The position numbers and the translations under genes were made by a program. A stretch of 60,519 nt of DNA from Chlorobiaceae bacterium (GTDB lineage: Bacteria; Bacteroidota; Chlorobiia; Chlorobiales; Chlorobiaceae), in contig JAAXVR010000011.1 in assembly GCA_013335405.1 (NCBI GenBank), forward strand, positions 1 through 60,519. Direction: 5' to 3'. The notes under the pieces are model-generated. The model made no database searches. It was not told the DNA's origin and saw only the letters and a program-made list of their open reading frames with translations. Position 1 is the first letter of the stretch, and each line of letters begins with the position of its first letter. Positions 37,637 through 46,249 of the stretch are shown here, in pieces.

Positions 37637-40600
37637 ACGCCTCGAACTGAAAGCGTTCGGTCCTTTTACCGGACGGGTGCTGGATTTCTCCTCCGCTCAA
37701 CCCGGCCTCCATATTGTCTACGGTCCCAACGAGGCAGGGAAAAGCAGCGCCATGAGGGCGCTTCAGGCTCTCTTTTTCGGTTTTCCCCTGCGAACCGCGG
37801 ATAATTTCCTCCACCAGAACCCGCAGCTTCTCGTCGGGGGATGCCTGCTTGGCGAGGATGGCGGGGAATTCACCTTTTTCCGTCGTAAACGGAACGTGAA
37901 AGACCTGTTCGATCAGCACGACGATCCGCTTGATCCGTCTGCCCTGGAGCCCTGGCTGCACAACATCGAAAAAGAGCTGTTTCTCGCACTCTACGGCATC
38001 GATCACGAAACGCTGGTGATGGGAGGGCAGGGTATTCTCGACCAGCAGGGCGAGGTTGGCAAGGCGCTTTTCTCAGCCGCAGCCGGGCTTGCCTCCCTGA
38101 AACCGCTCATCGATGCGCTCGAAGAGGAAGCGGACAGCCTTTTCAGGCCCCAGGCATCGAGCCGGTTGATCAACGAGGCATTGTCGCATCACAGGGAGCT
38201 GCAGCGGCAATCGAAAGAGTCCATGCTTTCCGGCCGTGAATGGGATGAGCAGCGACAGGAGCTTGAAGAGGCATTGAAAAAACTGAAGAAAAGGCAGGTT
38301 GAAAAGCGGGAGCTGGAGACCGAAAAGTATCGCCTCGAACGCCTGCAGCACACCATTCCCGATCTTTCGGACCGCAGGAGCCTGCTGCGCAGACTGGCCG
38401 ATCTGGGCGATGTTACCCTGCTTCCCGAAGGTTTCGGCGAGCGCCGCGCCGCCCTCGAACAACGGGAAAGAGAGGCACGCATCCATCATGAACAGGTAAT
38501 GGCAAGGCTTCGTGACCTCCGGGAAAAAATGGTCGGGCTTTCGCTGAACCGGGCACTGCTCGATGAAGCAACAGTGATCGACGAGCTTTACCAGCGGCTC
38601 GGCGAATACCGGAAAGGGAAGAGTGACCGTCCCCAGCGGGAGGGCCAGCGTATCGGGGCCAGAACCGCGGCGGCGGCCCTTCTCCGGCAGATCAGGCCGG
38701 ATCTCTCCATCGACGATATCGAACGCCTTCGTCCCGGGCTCTCGACGCGCAGAAGGGTGCAGGACCTTGCCAATCAGTACAAGGCATTTCTGCAGGGAAC
38801 CCGAATTGCGCAGGATGAGCTGCAGAAAATTGAAAAAGCCCTCGAGAGGCTTCAGGGTGAACGGCAAAACCTGCCGGCCAACGATGGTCCCGGTGAACGT
38901 TCAAAGGCATTGGCTATAGCGGAAAGAACCGGGGATATCGATGCTGCTGTCCGGGCTCTTGGCCAGGATCTGATCCTCGCCGGACAGGAATGCCATGCGG
39001 CACTGGAGCGTCTTGGGCTGTGGAAAGGCCCGCTGGAGCTTGCGCTTCGTCTTCCGTTGCCATTACCGCAAACCCTTCAGTATTTCGATGAAGAGTTCCG
39101 TGAGCTCGGTGATCGGAAAAGGCAGATCCGCAGGGAGAGGGAAGGACTTGAGAAGCAACTGCTCGAAGCGGATGAGCAGTTGCGCCGGCTTGCATTCAGT
39201 GCTGATGTTCCAAGCGAAGAGGAGTTGACCGGGCAGCGGAGCCGCCGTGAAGAGGGGTGGCAGCTGCTGCGCCGCCAGTGGATCGGAGATGAGGATGTCA
39301 CGGAAGAGAGTCGGAACTATGACCCGGACCATCCGCTCCCTGAGGCCTATGAACTCATGGTGGTCCGGGCCGACCGGACGGCCGACCGGCTTTACCGGGA
39401 AGCGGAGCTTGTCGAGAAGCATGCGTCGTTCAAAGCCGAGGCGGAAACAATCGCGAAAAGGCTGGAAGGACTCCGGGAACAGGAAGAGGGCCTTGAAAAA
39501 TCCCTTGCAGAACTGCAGCAGCGCTGGCAGGAACAATGGGAGCCATGCGGCATCACGCCCCTTTCTCCGCGCGAAATGCTCGCATGGACCGCCTTCTTTG
39601 AACAATTGCGGGTTCAGGTAAGGGAGTATGAAAAAATCCGGCGTGAACTCGAGGAGAAGCGTGCGCTGCGCAGGGAGCTGAGGGAAAACCTCGTGAAGGC
39701 TATTGCCGCCGAAGCGGAAGGTGAAACTTTCCCGGGTGAAGAGCTGCAGGGGCCGCTCGACTATGTCCGGGAGCTTCAGGAGCGCGTTGAAAAGGTCCGG
39801 AAGGATCGCGAAATACTTGACCAGAGGCTTCGTGACGGACGTAACGCCCTTGAAAATGCCCTGGAAAGAAGAACCCGGGCGGAGGAGGAACTGAAAGCGT
39901 GGCGGAAGGAGTGGAGTGATGCGTTGCAGCCACTCGGCCTCACCGCAAACGTGCTTCCGTCAGAAGCACAGGAATTCATGAATACTCTGCAGGAGTGTTT
40001 TGAAAAGCTCAAGGAGGCCGATGATTTCCGCAAGCGCATCGAGGGGATCGATCGGGACACGAAAGAGTTCGAAAGGGATCTCGAACAGCTGCTGCAGAAG
40101 ATTGCTCCGGATATTACCGGTGCGGAAGTGTTCCTGGCGGTTGCGGAGCTCAAGCGCCGCCTTTCCCGTTCGAGCGAGGAGCAGGCCGTCCTGCAGCGCG
40201 ATACCGAAGAGATCGACTCCCTTGAAAAGGTGCTCGTCGAGACGGAAAGCGAGCTGCGCAACTGCGGGGAAGAGCTTGCCGCAATGCGTCAGGTTGCCCG
40301 CTGTACGACGCGGGAGGAGCTGATCGAGGCCGAACAGCGCTCGGCGTCAGGTGCAAGGCTCAGGGAGAGGGTTCAGGAGCTCGAACAGAGCCTTTCCCGA
40401 ATTGCCGGCACCACATCCATCGCCGATCTCGAACTTCAGGCCGAAGCGGCCGATCCCGACGAACTTGCCGCCCGGATCGATGCCCTGAACGCCGAGATCC
40501 GCAACCTGGTCGATCCGGAGATAGAGCAGCTGACGGAAAGCATCGGCCGTAAAAGAAACGAGCTGGAGAGGATGGATGGCAGCGGAAAGGCGGCTGAACT

Positions 40601-41156
40601 GGCCGAAGCCCTGCAGAACTCCCTGGCGAAAATCCGCCGACTCACGGAGCGTTATATCCGCATCAAGCTTGCTGAAAAGATGCTCCGTGACGAAACCGAA
40701 CGGTACCGTCAGGAAAACGAGACCCCGGTGCTTAAGCTTGCTTCCCGCTATTTCAGGGAGCTGACCATGGGCTCTTTCGAGGGGTTGCGTACCGACAGCG
40801 ACGACCACGGCAAGCTGGTTCTTGCCGGCGTTCGGCCGAACGGAAGCTGGCTGCAGGCCGAGGCGATGAGCTCCGGCACCCGCGACCAGCTCTACCTCGC
40901 CCTGCGGCTCGCCACGCTTGAATGGCGCACCCGGACGGGAGAACCCATGCCCTTCATCGTGGACGATATCCTGATCAACTTCGATGACCTGCGTTCGCGG
41001 GCTACCCTGAAAGCGCTGAGTGAACTGGGTGAAAAGAACCAGGTGATCCTTTTCACGCACCACAAGCAGATCGTGAAGACGGCAGGGGAGCCGGAGTTTG
41101 CGGGGAAGGTGCTTATCCACGAGCTCAATGAGAAGCAGGGCCGCCTTGCAATGTGA
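37626..41156 (+). CDS. yhaN: YhaN/SbcC-like SMC-family ATPase
   Basis: This is a 1176-residue Rad50/SMC-type ATPase. The N-terminal Walker A is IVYGPNEAGKSSAMRALQ. Long coiled-coil arms rich in Glu, Arg, Lys and Leu occupy about residues 180-1000. The C-terminal ABC signature is AMSSGTRDQLYLALRLA, followed by Walker B FIVDDILINFDD and the H-loop VILFTHH. It pairs with the YhaO-like nuclease encoded just upstream. The usual zinc-hook CxxC is not evident in the middle of the coil, as expected for YhaN rather than true SbcC. The roles inferred are processing of blocked DNA ends and defence against foreign DNA. Confidence 0.87.
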   Translation: MKIKRLELKAFGPFTGRVLDFSSAQPGLHIVYGPNEAGKSSAMRALQALFFGFPLRTADNFLHQNPQLLVGGCLLGEDGGEFTFFRRKRNVKDLFDQHDDPLDPSALEPWLHNIEKELFLALYGIDHETLVMGGQGILDQQGEVGKALFSAAAGLASLKPLIDALEEEADSLFRPQASSRLINEALSHHRELQRQSKESMLSGREWDEQRQELEEALKKLKKRQVEKRELETEKYRLERLQHTIPDLSDRRSLLRRLADLGDVTLLPEGFGERRAALEQREREARIHHEQVMARLRDLREKMVGLSLNRALLDEATVIDELYQRLGEYRKGKSDRPQREGQRIGARTAAAALLRQIRPDLSIDDIERLRPGLSTRRRVQDLANQYKAFLQGTRIAQDELQKIEKALERLQGERQNLPANDGPGERSKALAIAERTGDIDAAVRALGQDLILAGQECHAALERLGLWKGPLELALRLPLPLPQTLQYFDEEFRELGDRKRQIRREREGLEKQLLEADEQLRRLAFSADVPSEEELTGQRSRREEGWQLLRRQWIGDEDVTEESRNYDPDHPLPEAYELMVVRADRTADRLYREAELVEKHASFKAEAETIAKRLEGLREQEEGLEKSLAELQQRWQEQWEPCGITPLSPREMLAWTAFFEQLRVQVREYEKIRRELEEKRALRRELRENLVKAIAAEAEGETFPGEELQGPLDYVRELQERVEKVRKDREILDQRLRDGRNALENALERRTRAEEELKAWRKEWSDALQPLGLTANVLPSEAQEFMNTLQECFEKLKEADDFRKRIEGIDRDTKEFERDLEQLLQKIAPDITGAEVFLAVAELKRRLSRSSEEQAVLQRDTEEIDSLEKVLVETESELRNCGEELAAMRQVARCTTREELIEAEQRSASGARLRERVQELEQSLSRIAGTTSIADLELQAEAADPDELAARIDALNAEIRNLVDPEIEQLTESIGRKRNELERMDGSGKAAELAEALQNSLAKIRRLTERYIRIKLAEKMLRDETERYRQENETPVLKLASRYFRELTMGSFEGLRTDSDDHGKLVLAGVRPNGSWLQAEAMSSGTRDQLYLALRLATLEWRTRTGEPMPFIVDDILINFDDLRSRATLKALSELGEKNQVILFTHHKQIVKTAGEPEFAGKVLIHELNEKQGRLAM

Positions 41157-41210
41157 TCCGGGAAAATGCTTTTTTAAACCGCAGATCGTGAATAAGCAAA
41201 AGACCGGGGA

Positions 41211-41670
41211 GTGTCATCCTGAATGAAACGCAGTGTCATGAAGGATCCATTATCGACGGAAACAGGTTATGGATTCTTCACCCGGCTTCGCCGGCTTCAG
41301 AATGACACCGGGAACATTCGAATTAATGCTTTCGGGATTGCTCAGGCAAGAAAAGTCTTACAAGGAAATTTAAGGCCAGTGTATGTCATCATGAATGAAA
41401 CGCAGTGAAATGAAGGATCCATGATCGATGAAACATGTGGATTCTTCACCCGGCTTCGTCGGCTTCAGAATGACACCGAACGTAACCTTATTAATCCTTT
41501 CAGGATTTCTCAGACAAGAAATGTCTACAAGGTAGCTGAAGGCCAGGGGATTGTCATCCTGAATGAAACGCAGTGAAATGAAGGATCCATGATCGATGAA
41601 ACATATGGGTTTTTCAACCGGCTTCGTCGGCTTCAGAATGACACCGAACGCATTCGAATTATCAATTGAC
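41211..41670. repeat. About 2.6 tandem copies of a 170-bp unit with palindromic core
   Basis: Cores begin near 41211, 41381 and 41551. Each runs from gtcatcctgaatgaaacg, through a GAAGGATCCA segment and a GGATTCTTCACCCGGCTTC segment, to cttcagaatgacacc. The two ends are inverted repeats of each other (about 12 of 13 bases), so each core of roughly 95 bases can fold as a hairpin. The spacers between cores are also related (caggcaagaaaagtct and cagacaagaaatgtct). The array lies right after yhaN. A shorter relative with the same ends is at 49820 and again at 50052. Confidence 0.8.
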
Positions 41671-41685
41671 AGATGGATGTAATCA

Positions 41686-42177
41686 ATGCCTGAAAGAACA
41701 CGAATAAAGCAACTCCTGATCGCTGCGGCATTGCTGCTGGCAGGATACGGATATACACAGATAGGCATACAGCAAACCGTTGTGCCCGTCAAACCCCCGA
41801 CCGCCGTCGAGAGCCGGAATCAGAACCGCCGGAGTGCGGAGAGTTCCGATGAGATCATTGCGAAGGCATTTGCAAATCGGCAGAGCAACCTGCAGGTTTC
41901 GGGAGAAGGGGTTGTGATCAAACTGCTGCCCGACGACAACCATGGCAGCAGGCATCAGAAGTTCCTCCTGAAGCTGTCGAACGCTCAGACCCTGCTGGTA
42001 GCGCACAATATCGATCTCGCACCGAGGGTGAGCGGCATCAGGGAAGGCGATACGGTAAGGTTCAGCGGAGAGTACGAATGGAGCCTGAAAGGAGGGACCC
42101 TGCACTGGACGCACCACGACCCCGCCGGATCGCATCCCGGAGGAAGGATAGAGCTTCGTGGCAGAAAGTATCAGTGA
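41686..42177 (+). CDS. DUF3465 (OB-fold-like) protein with N-terminal anchor
   Basis: The product is 163 residues. An N-terminal hydrophobic segment, LLIAAALLLAGYGYTQIGI, acts as signal or anchor. The DUF3465 domain follows (about residues 55-163), with GEGVVIKLLPDDNHGSRHQKF, LLVAHNIDLAPRV, GDTVRFSGEYEWS and LHWTHHDPAG. The histidine-rich motifs suggest metal or nucleic-acid binding, but no function is established that I know of. It is likely periplasmic or membrane-tethered. It lies directly downstream of the 170-bp repeat array and appears to be a single-gene unit. Confidence 0.85.
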   Translation: MPERTRIKQLLIAAALLLAGYGYTQIGIQQTVVPVKPPTAVESRNQNRRSAESSDEIIAKAFANRQSNLQVSGEGVVIKLLPDDNHGSRHQKFLLKLSNAQTLLVAHNIDLAPRVSGIREGDTVRFSGEYEWSLKGGTLHWTHHDPAGSHPGGRIELRGRKYQ

Positions 42178-42179
42178 AA

Positions 42180-42262
42180 GGTACCCCTCTTTATTTGTTG
42201 CGAAGCCTGTTGCTGCGTCGTTCGGTGCTCGAAGTTTGAATTAGTTCGAGCTCTTTCTTACA
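42180..42262. repeat. Decayed half of the 143-bp palindromic element
   Basis: The sequence ggtacccctctttatttgttgcg followed by ctgcgtcgttcggtgctcgaa aligns with the left half of the element at 44919-45061. The right half is not evident. Confidence 0.5.
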
Positions 42263-42341
42263 CTCATACTGAGGGATATTTTAGTTTCATGCATCGACAT
42301 TAAAATCGCCGATACGGACAATTGAACGTAATGGATCAAGC

Positions 42342-42581
42342 ATGAGCCCGACTGTTTTTATTGAAAAAGGATTTCGTTTTCTCTTTTTTTCCCGAGAGGA
42401 GACTCGAATTCATGTTCATGTTCAATGCCCGCGGGGCGAAGCGAAATTCTGGCTTGAACCTCATCTCGAAATTGCCAATAATCAGGGATTATCAGAGCGT
42501 GAACTCCGAATAATTGAAGACATCATCAAGGAGCATATCAATGAAATCACAAGCGCCAGGCATCGACACTTCTCCGCTTGA
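42342..42581 (+). CDS. DUF4160 protein (putative toxin-like partner of DUF2442)
   Basis: This 79-residue protein has the DUF4160 pattern. A conserved core has FLFFSREETRIHVHVQCPRGEAKFWLEP, and the C-terminal helix LSERELRIIEDIIKEHINEI follows. DUF4160 genes are very often followed by DUF2442 genes in bacterial genomes, in an arrangement that resembles toxin-antitoxin modules. Activity is not established to my knowledge. Its last 41 bases overlap the start of the DUF2442 gene, a strong sign of translational coupling. It lies in a repeat-rich accessory stretch. Confidence 0.85.
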   Translation: MSPTVFIEKGFRFLFFSREETRIHVHVQCPRGEAKFWLEPHLEIANNQGLSERELRIIEDIIKEHINEITSARHRHFSA

Positions 42582-42822
42582 GGTCACAAACATTTCACCT
42601 CATGGGATCTGGCTGCTTGCTTCCGGTGAAGAATTGTTCTTGTCATTCGAGGAATTCCCCTGGTTCAAGGATGCGAGCGTATCGGCTGTTCTGCATGTAG
42701 AGTGTCCACTGCCTGGACATTTCTACTGGCCGGATATGGATGTTGATCTTTCCCTTGAGTCCATCAGGCATCCCGAGCGTTATCCCCTTGTATCAAAACA
42801 ACGCGGCGCACAAACGCATTGA
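42541..42822 (+). CDS. DUF2442 protein (putative antitoxin-like partner)
   Basis: The product is about 93 residues from the ATG at 42541. It has DUF2442 features: PLEVTNISPHGIWLLASGEELFLSFEEFPWFKDA, then WPDMDVDLSLESIRHPERYP near the C-terminus. The open frame extends to 42514, but the internal ATG gives the usual N-terminus. It overlaps the preceding DUF4160 gene by 41 bases. The pairing is conserved in many genomes. The small size, overlap and accessory location fit a two-gene stress or defence module, but that role is inference. Confidence 0.85.
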   Translation: MKSQAPGIDTSPLEVTNISPHGIWLLASGEELFLSFEEFPWFKDASVSAVLHVECPLPGHFYWPDMDVDLSLESIRHPERYPLVSKQRGAQTH

Positions 42823-42898
42823 TACATGCCATCAGACTCCGGATGTGCTTCATAACTGCCGCAATGCTGAGTGCTGCAAAGTCATGCGATAGCCCCCT

Positions 42899-43384
42899 AT
42901 GCATATGAACGACGAATTCACCATCCGCAGAGCAACCGCCGGCGACTCGGAGGAGGTGGCCGTGATGGTTGGCGAGCTGCTGGCGGAAATCATGGATGCC
43001 ATCGGCGAGCAGGCATTCCATTTCGATCTTGCCGAAACGGCATCCAGGCTCACGGATTTCCTTGACCGTGAGAACTATTTCGTATTCATGGCCCTCAGCG
43101 GAAGCAGGCATCCCGCCGGGTTCATCGCCCTTTACGAAAGTTATGCGCTCTACGCCGAGGGCGCTTTCGGCACGATACCCGAACTCTACGTCCGCCCGGA
43201 GTCCCGCTCGAACGGACTCGGTATTCGTCTCACAGCCGAAGCAAAATCGTTCGGTGTCTCTCGGGGCTGGAAACGGCTCGAGGTCACGACCCCTCCCTTG
43301 CCGCAGTTCGAGAGAACGCTTGCGTTCTATGAGCGCGAAGGTTTTTCCATAACCGGAGGCAGAAAATTGAAGATCGGGCTGTAA
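42899..43384 (+). CDS. GNAT-family N-acetyltransferase
   Basis: This 161-residue acetyltransferase has the acetyl-CoA binding segment PELYVRPESRSNGLGIRLTAEAKSFG, corresponding to the family's RxxGxG/A loop (here RSNGLG). The final beta strands are KRLEVTTPPL and AFYEREGFSITG. The acceptor substrate cannot be predicted. No ribosome binding site of note was seen. It sits between the DUF4160/DUF2442 pair and an SDR gene, all on the plus strand, with gaps of about 80 bases. Confidence 0.85.
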   Translation: MHMNDEFTIRRATAGDSEEVAVMVGELLAEIMDAIGEQAFHFDLAETASRLTDFLDRENYFVFMALSGSRHPAGFIALYESYALYAEGAFGTIPELYVRPESRSNGLGIRLTAEAKSFGVSRGWKRLEVTTPPLPQFERTLAFYEREGFSITGGRKLKIGL

Positions 43385-43468
43385 ATATGCTGTAACCTTC
43401 ATATCTTTCTTCAAGCATGCGCAGGCCGTTTCTTATGTGCTTTGACAACGATAAACGGATAATGCACA

Positions 43469-44197
43469 ATGACAATACTTGTTGCGGGAGCAACCGGCGC
43501 AACCGGTCGACTGCTGGTGGAGCATCTTCTCAATCGTGGACATATCGTCAAGGTAGTCATACGCTCTCCTGAAAAGCTGCCTGCAATCATGAAAAATCAT
43601 GATCGCCTGAGCGTGATTCATGCCGGTATCCTCGATTCTGGAGAAGCTGATATGGCCCGGCTCGTGAAGGATTGTGATGCCGTTGCATCATGTCTGGGTC
43701 ATACGCTCAACCTGAAAGGTATTTACGGTCAACCCCGCGGACTTGTCGCTGATGCCGTTCGTCTCTTGTGCAATGGCATTCAATCAAACAAACCGGACAG
43801 ACCGGTCAGGTTTGTTCTGATGAACACGACAGCCAACAGCAACCGGGATCTGCAGGAGCAGCTCTCGGCAATCGAAAGGGGAGTCATTGGACTAGTCCGG
43901 TTGCTGCTGCCCCCGCAGACCGACAACGAAAAGGCAGCAGAACATTTACGAGTCAGCGTCGGTCATGGTGACAGGTTCATCGAGTGGGTTGTTGTTCGTC
44001 CTGATACCTTGATAAATGATAAAAATGTTTCGGAATATGAGGTTTATGCGTCGCCGACAAGGAGCCCGATCTTCAATGCGGGCAAAACGAGCCGTATCAA
44101 TGTCGCTCATTTCATGGCTGATCTGATCACCGATGAAAACAACTGGAACAGATGGAAGGGGCAGATGCCCGTGATCTACAATACAACTGACAGGTAA
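43469..44197 (+). CDS. NAD(P)H-binding atypical SDR (NmrA-like)
   Basis: The product is 242 residues. The N-terminal Rossmann motif is ILVAGATGATGRLLVEHLLNRGH. CDAVASCLGHTLN, RFVLMNTTANSNRDL and WVVVRPDTLIND follow. It belongs to the same broad family as the protein at 33238-33939 but is not a close copy. The substrate is unknown. The next gene (methyltransferase) begins 32 bases after its stop, so they may form a unit. Confidence 0.82.
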   Translation: MTILVAGATGATGRLLVEHLLNRGHIVKVVIRSPEKLPAIMKNHDRLSVIHAGILDSGEADMARLVKDCDAVASCLGHTLNLKGIYGQPRGLVADAVRLLCNGIQSNKPDRPVRFVLMNTTANSNRDLQEQLSAIERGVIGLVRLLLPPQTDNEKAAEHLRVSVGHGDRFIEWVVVRPDTLINDKNVSEYEVYASPTRSPIFNAGKTSRINVAHFMADLITDENNWNRWKGQMPVIYNTTDR

Positions 44198-44229
44198 TGG
44201 TAAGAAGATATTTACGTCATTCTTAAACA

Positions 44230-44802
44230 ATGGAAAACGCTGCAATGAAAAACATCAATATGCTTGTATGTCCCGTTGCATTGTCAGGCTCGCTCGATAA
44301 CCGCATCAGGAAATGGCTGCAGAACCCCCGGAAGATCCTGGGCCCGTATGTCAAGGAAGGCATGACGGTTCTGGATGTAGGGTGCGGCCCGGGATTTTTC
44401 ACGATCGAAATGGCAATGATGGTCGGCAAATCTGGACGGGTCATCGCTGCCGACATGCAGGAAGGGATGCTTCGGAAAGTGAAAGAAAAGATTGCAGGAA
44501 CAGAGCTCGAAAAGCGGATTCTGCTGCACAAGTGCGAAGAGCAGAGGATTGGCGTGACGCTGCCAGTCGATTTTGTTCTTCTATTCTACATGGTTCACGA
44601 AGTCCCCGACAAGGAACATTTCTTCAAAGAGCTGCAATCCATACTGAAACCGAAAGGACAAATTCTGATCGTTGAACCTCCGGTTCATGTCTCCAAATCC
44701 GCGTTTAATGAAACTCTCAGAATAGCCGCAGATTCCGGATTGGTCGTTGTTGAAAGGCCGAAGGTATTTTTCAGCAGGGGAGTGGTGTTGAAGAAGGGGT
44801 GA
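44230..44802 (+). CDS. Class I SAM-dependent methyltransferase
   Basis: This 190-residue protein has the SAM-binding motif I VLDVGCGPGFFTIEMA at residues 48-63. The acidic end of strand 2 is in RVIAADMQEGML. The motif IV region VDFVLLFYMVHEVPDKEHFF is typical of the UbiE/Methyltransf_11 group. The acceptor is unknown. It follows the SDR gene closely on the same strand. The ATG at 44230 and the internal ATG at 44245 are both possible starts. Confidence 0.83.
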   Translation: MENAAMKNINMLVCPVALSGSLDNRIRKWLQNPRKILGPYVKEGMTVLDVGCGPGFFTIEMAMMVGKSGRVIAADMQEGMLRKVKEKIAGTELEKRILLHKCEEQRIGVTLPVDFVLLFYMVHEVPDKEHFFKELQSILKPKGQILIVEPPVHVSKSAFNETLRIAADSGLVVVERPKVFFSRGVVLKKG

Positions 44803-44918
44803 TGTGAGAGATTCAAAAAGTTCTCAAACTTTGGAGGATCTCCCGGTTCCCGTGCAGGAGGCTTTCGTACATGCTAGGCGAAAGGATCGTGAATCGGTGC
44901 CAACCTGAGCCTGCATAA

Positions 44919-45061
44919 GGGTACCTCTATAAAGTTATTGCGCACCCAAATTGCTGCGTTGGTCGCTGCTCGAAATCCTCATGTACTGTGGTGTACACTC
45001 CGGTTTCTCCGCTCCGTCCGCCTTGCACTTTGATCGCTCATCACACTTTATAGAGATGCCC
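44919..45061. mobile_element. MITE-like 143-bp element with terminal inverted repeats
   Basis: The left end gggtacctctataaagt and the right end actttatagagatgccc are inverted repeats matching at 15 of 17 bases. Nothing between them codes. A decayed half-copy lies at 42180-42262. Size and layout fit a miniature inverted-repeat element. No transposase with matching ends is in the window. Confidence 0.65.
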
Positions 45062-45212
45062 ATGAGTACAAGCGTCGCTTTCAAACCCATGGAATGGAAG
45101 GCCTGCGCGACCTACCTCCCAGAGATACGGGACGTTGATCCGTAAGTTAAATAACTGTTTTGATTAAAATATTGTTAAAAAAGAGTTGGGAATTGAAAAG
45201 CACGGGATATCC

Positions 45213-45229
45213 GGGATGTAGTTCAATAG
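45213..45229 (+). repeat. RAYT-linked GGGATG repeat
   Basis: The sequence gggatgtagttcaatag is a variant of the RAYT element 1 end (consensus gggacgtagttcaatag). It lies at the edge of the segment shared with the PIN-gene region. Confidence 0.65.
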
Positions 45230-45384
45230 TGTCAACACGGAAAGGAGACATACACCAGCAAGTCAAACAAACAGGAAACATGCATTTATAGAAGGGTTTG
45301 CGAGCTTTATCCAACTTTCCATGACGAGTTTCGACTGTTTCATAATTGTCAATCCAATGCGGGGCCAAGAGAGTTGACATACCG

Positions 45385-45545
45385 TCAGGCGGGTAAGAAT
45401 TTCTTCAGGAAGTTGTCGGAATTGTATACCGGAATACCATTCCATTCGACAAGATCGAGCAGATGAGCATCACCGGAGATGATAGCCTCTGCCCGGGCAG
45501 TACTGGCGGTTTCAAGGATCCTGTTGTTATCCAGGCTGTCAACAG
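45385..45545 (-). pseudogene. C-terminal fragment of a PIN-domain toxin
   Basis: About 53 codons are open and close to the C-terminus of the intact PIN protein at 46544-46951, shifted by 1159 bases. Shared parts include NRILETASTARAEAIISGDA and DLVEWNG, then NFLKKF before the stop. The N-terminal two thirds are missing; the fragment abuts the stop of the VapC-like gene. The downstream non-coding sequence is duplicated too, so a block of some 260 bases was copied and later partly replaced by another toxin-antitoxin pair. Confidence 0.8.
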
Positions 45546-46001
45546 TCAATCTTTAAGCGAAGCAAGCGGGATGATTTCGAGGAACTGATCGGATTGGATG
45601 CCTGTGTCATTGGTGACGAAAAAGTCGCATCCGGATCGCAGAGCTGTCGCGTAATGCAGGGCATCGATGAATTTCATTCCTCTTGTCGCGCGTAATTGGG
45701 CCGCAAGATCAAACGTTTCCCCGTCATGAGGCTGAATGGAGAGGAACCCTTCGGTTCTGAAAAATTCCCTGATACTTGCAACCAACTCAGGGTTTCCGGT
45801 TCGATAAGGTTTTACGAGAGTTTCAGCAATTGCAGCATCGCCAGTAACACCTATGATCGTTCCGGAATCGACAGCTTTGATCAGAGGGCTGACCAGCGGG
45901 AAAAATTCGGGATTACGGTCAAGGAAGTAGATAAACACATTGGTATCGATGTACACCCGGTGACCATTCATTCTTTCGAGTGAGGAGTTTACCTTTCCCA
46001 T
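45546..46001 (-). CDS. VapC-like PIN-domain ribonuclease toxin
   Basis: This 151-residue PIN protein has the four acidic positions of the fold: YIDTNVFIYFLD (first Asp), GDAAIAETLVKP (Glu), GMKFIDALHYATAL (Asp) and FFVTNDTGI (Asp). VapC toxins cut RNA, often tRNA or rRNA. Its start overlaps the end of the AbrB-type antitoxin gene by 13 bases, the usual antitoxin-first arrangement. The active-site residues look complete, so it should be functional. Confidence 0.87.
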   Translation of the reverse strand: MGKVNSSLERMNGHRVYIDTNVFIYFLDRNPEFFPLVSPLIKAVDSGTIIGVTGDAAIAETLVKPYRTGNPELVASIREFFRTEGFLSIQPHDGETFDLAAQLRATRGMKFIDALHYATALRSGCDFFVTNDTGIQSDQFLEIIPLASLKD

Positions 46002-46243
46002 GAATCCCGGTCCTTTTTCAATTCCATCTCGATTTCCTCAGCAGTATCCCCCCAGACTCCTCTGGCTATGCCAGCATAATCGAGTGCCGATCTTTTTTTC
46101 CCTTTTCTGCCGACAGGAACTAACGTCACTATACCGGCAGAAGACGAAATCTCAAGGATATCGTCCGGCTTGATGCCGGCTTGTTCGGCTATCCGGAGCG
46201 GGATGGTGATCTGGTTTTTTTTTCTGACCCTGATTTTTGACAT
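45989..46243 (-). CDS. AbrB/MazE-type antitoxin, partner of the VapC-like toxin
   Basis: The product is about 84 residues. The N-terminal SpoVT-AbrB DNA-binding domain (SKIRVRKKNQITIPLRIAEQAG, KPDDILEIS) is followed by a C-terminal toxin-binding tail (EEIEMELKKDRDSWER). The GTG at 46249 would add two residues; the ATG at 46243 is preferred. Such antitoxins normally repress their own promoter through the AbrB domain. It overlaps the toxin gene by 13 bases. Confidence 0.85.
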   Translation of the reverse strand: MSKIRVRKKNQITIPLRIAEQAGIKPDDILEISSSAGIVTLVPVGRKGKKRSALDYAGIARGVWGDTAEEIEMELKKDRDSWER

Positions 46244-46249
46244 TGTCAC

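Larger units (their letters stand above)
44803..45384. other. Gene-free stretch with repeats
   Basis: There is no convincing gene here. It contains the 143-bp palindromic element (44919-45061) and a RAYT-linked repeat (45213-45229). From about 45285 it also holds the start of a segment duplicated from the region downstream of the PIN gene at 46544. Confidence 0.6.
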
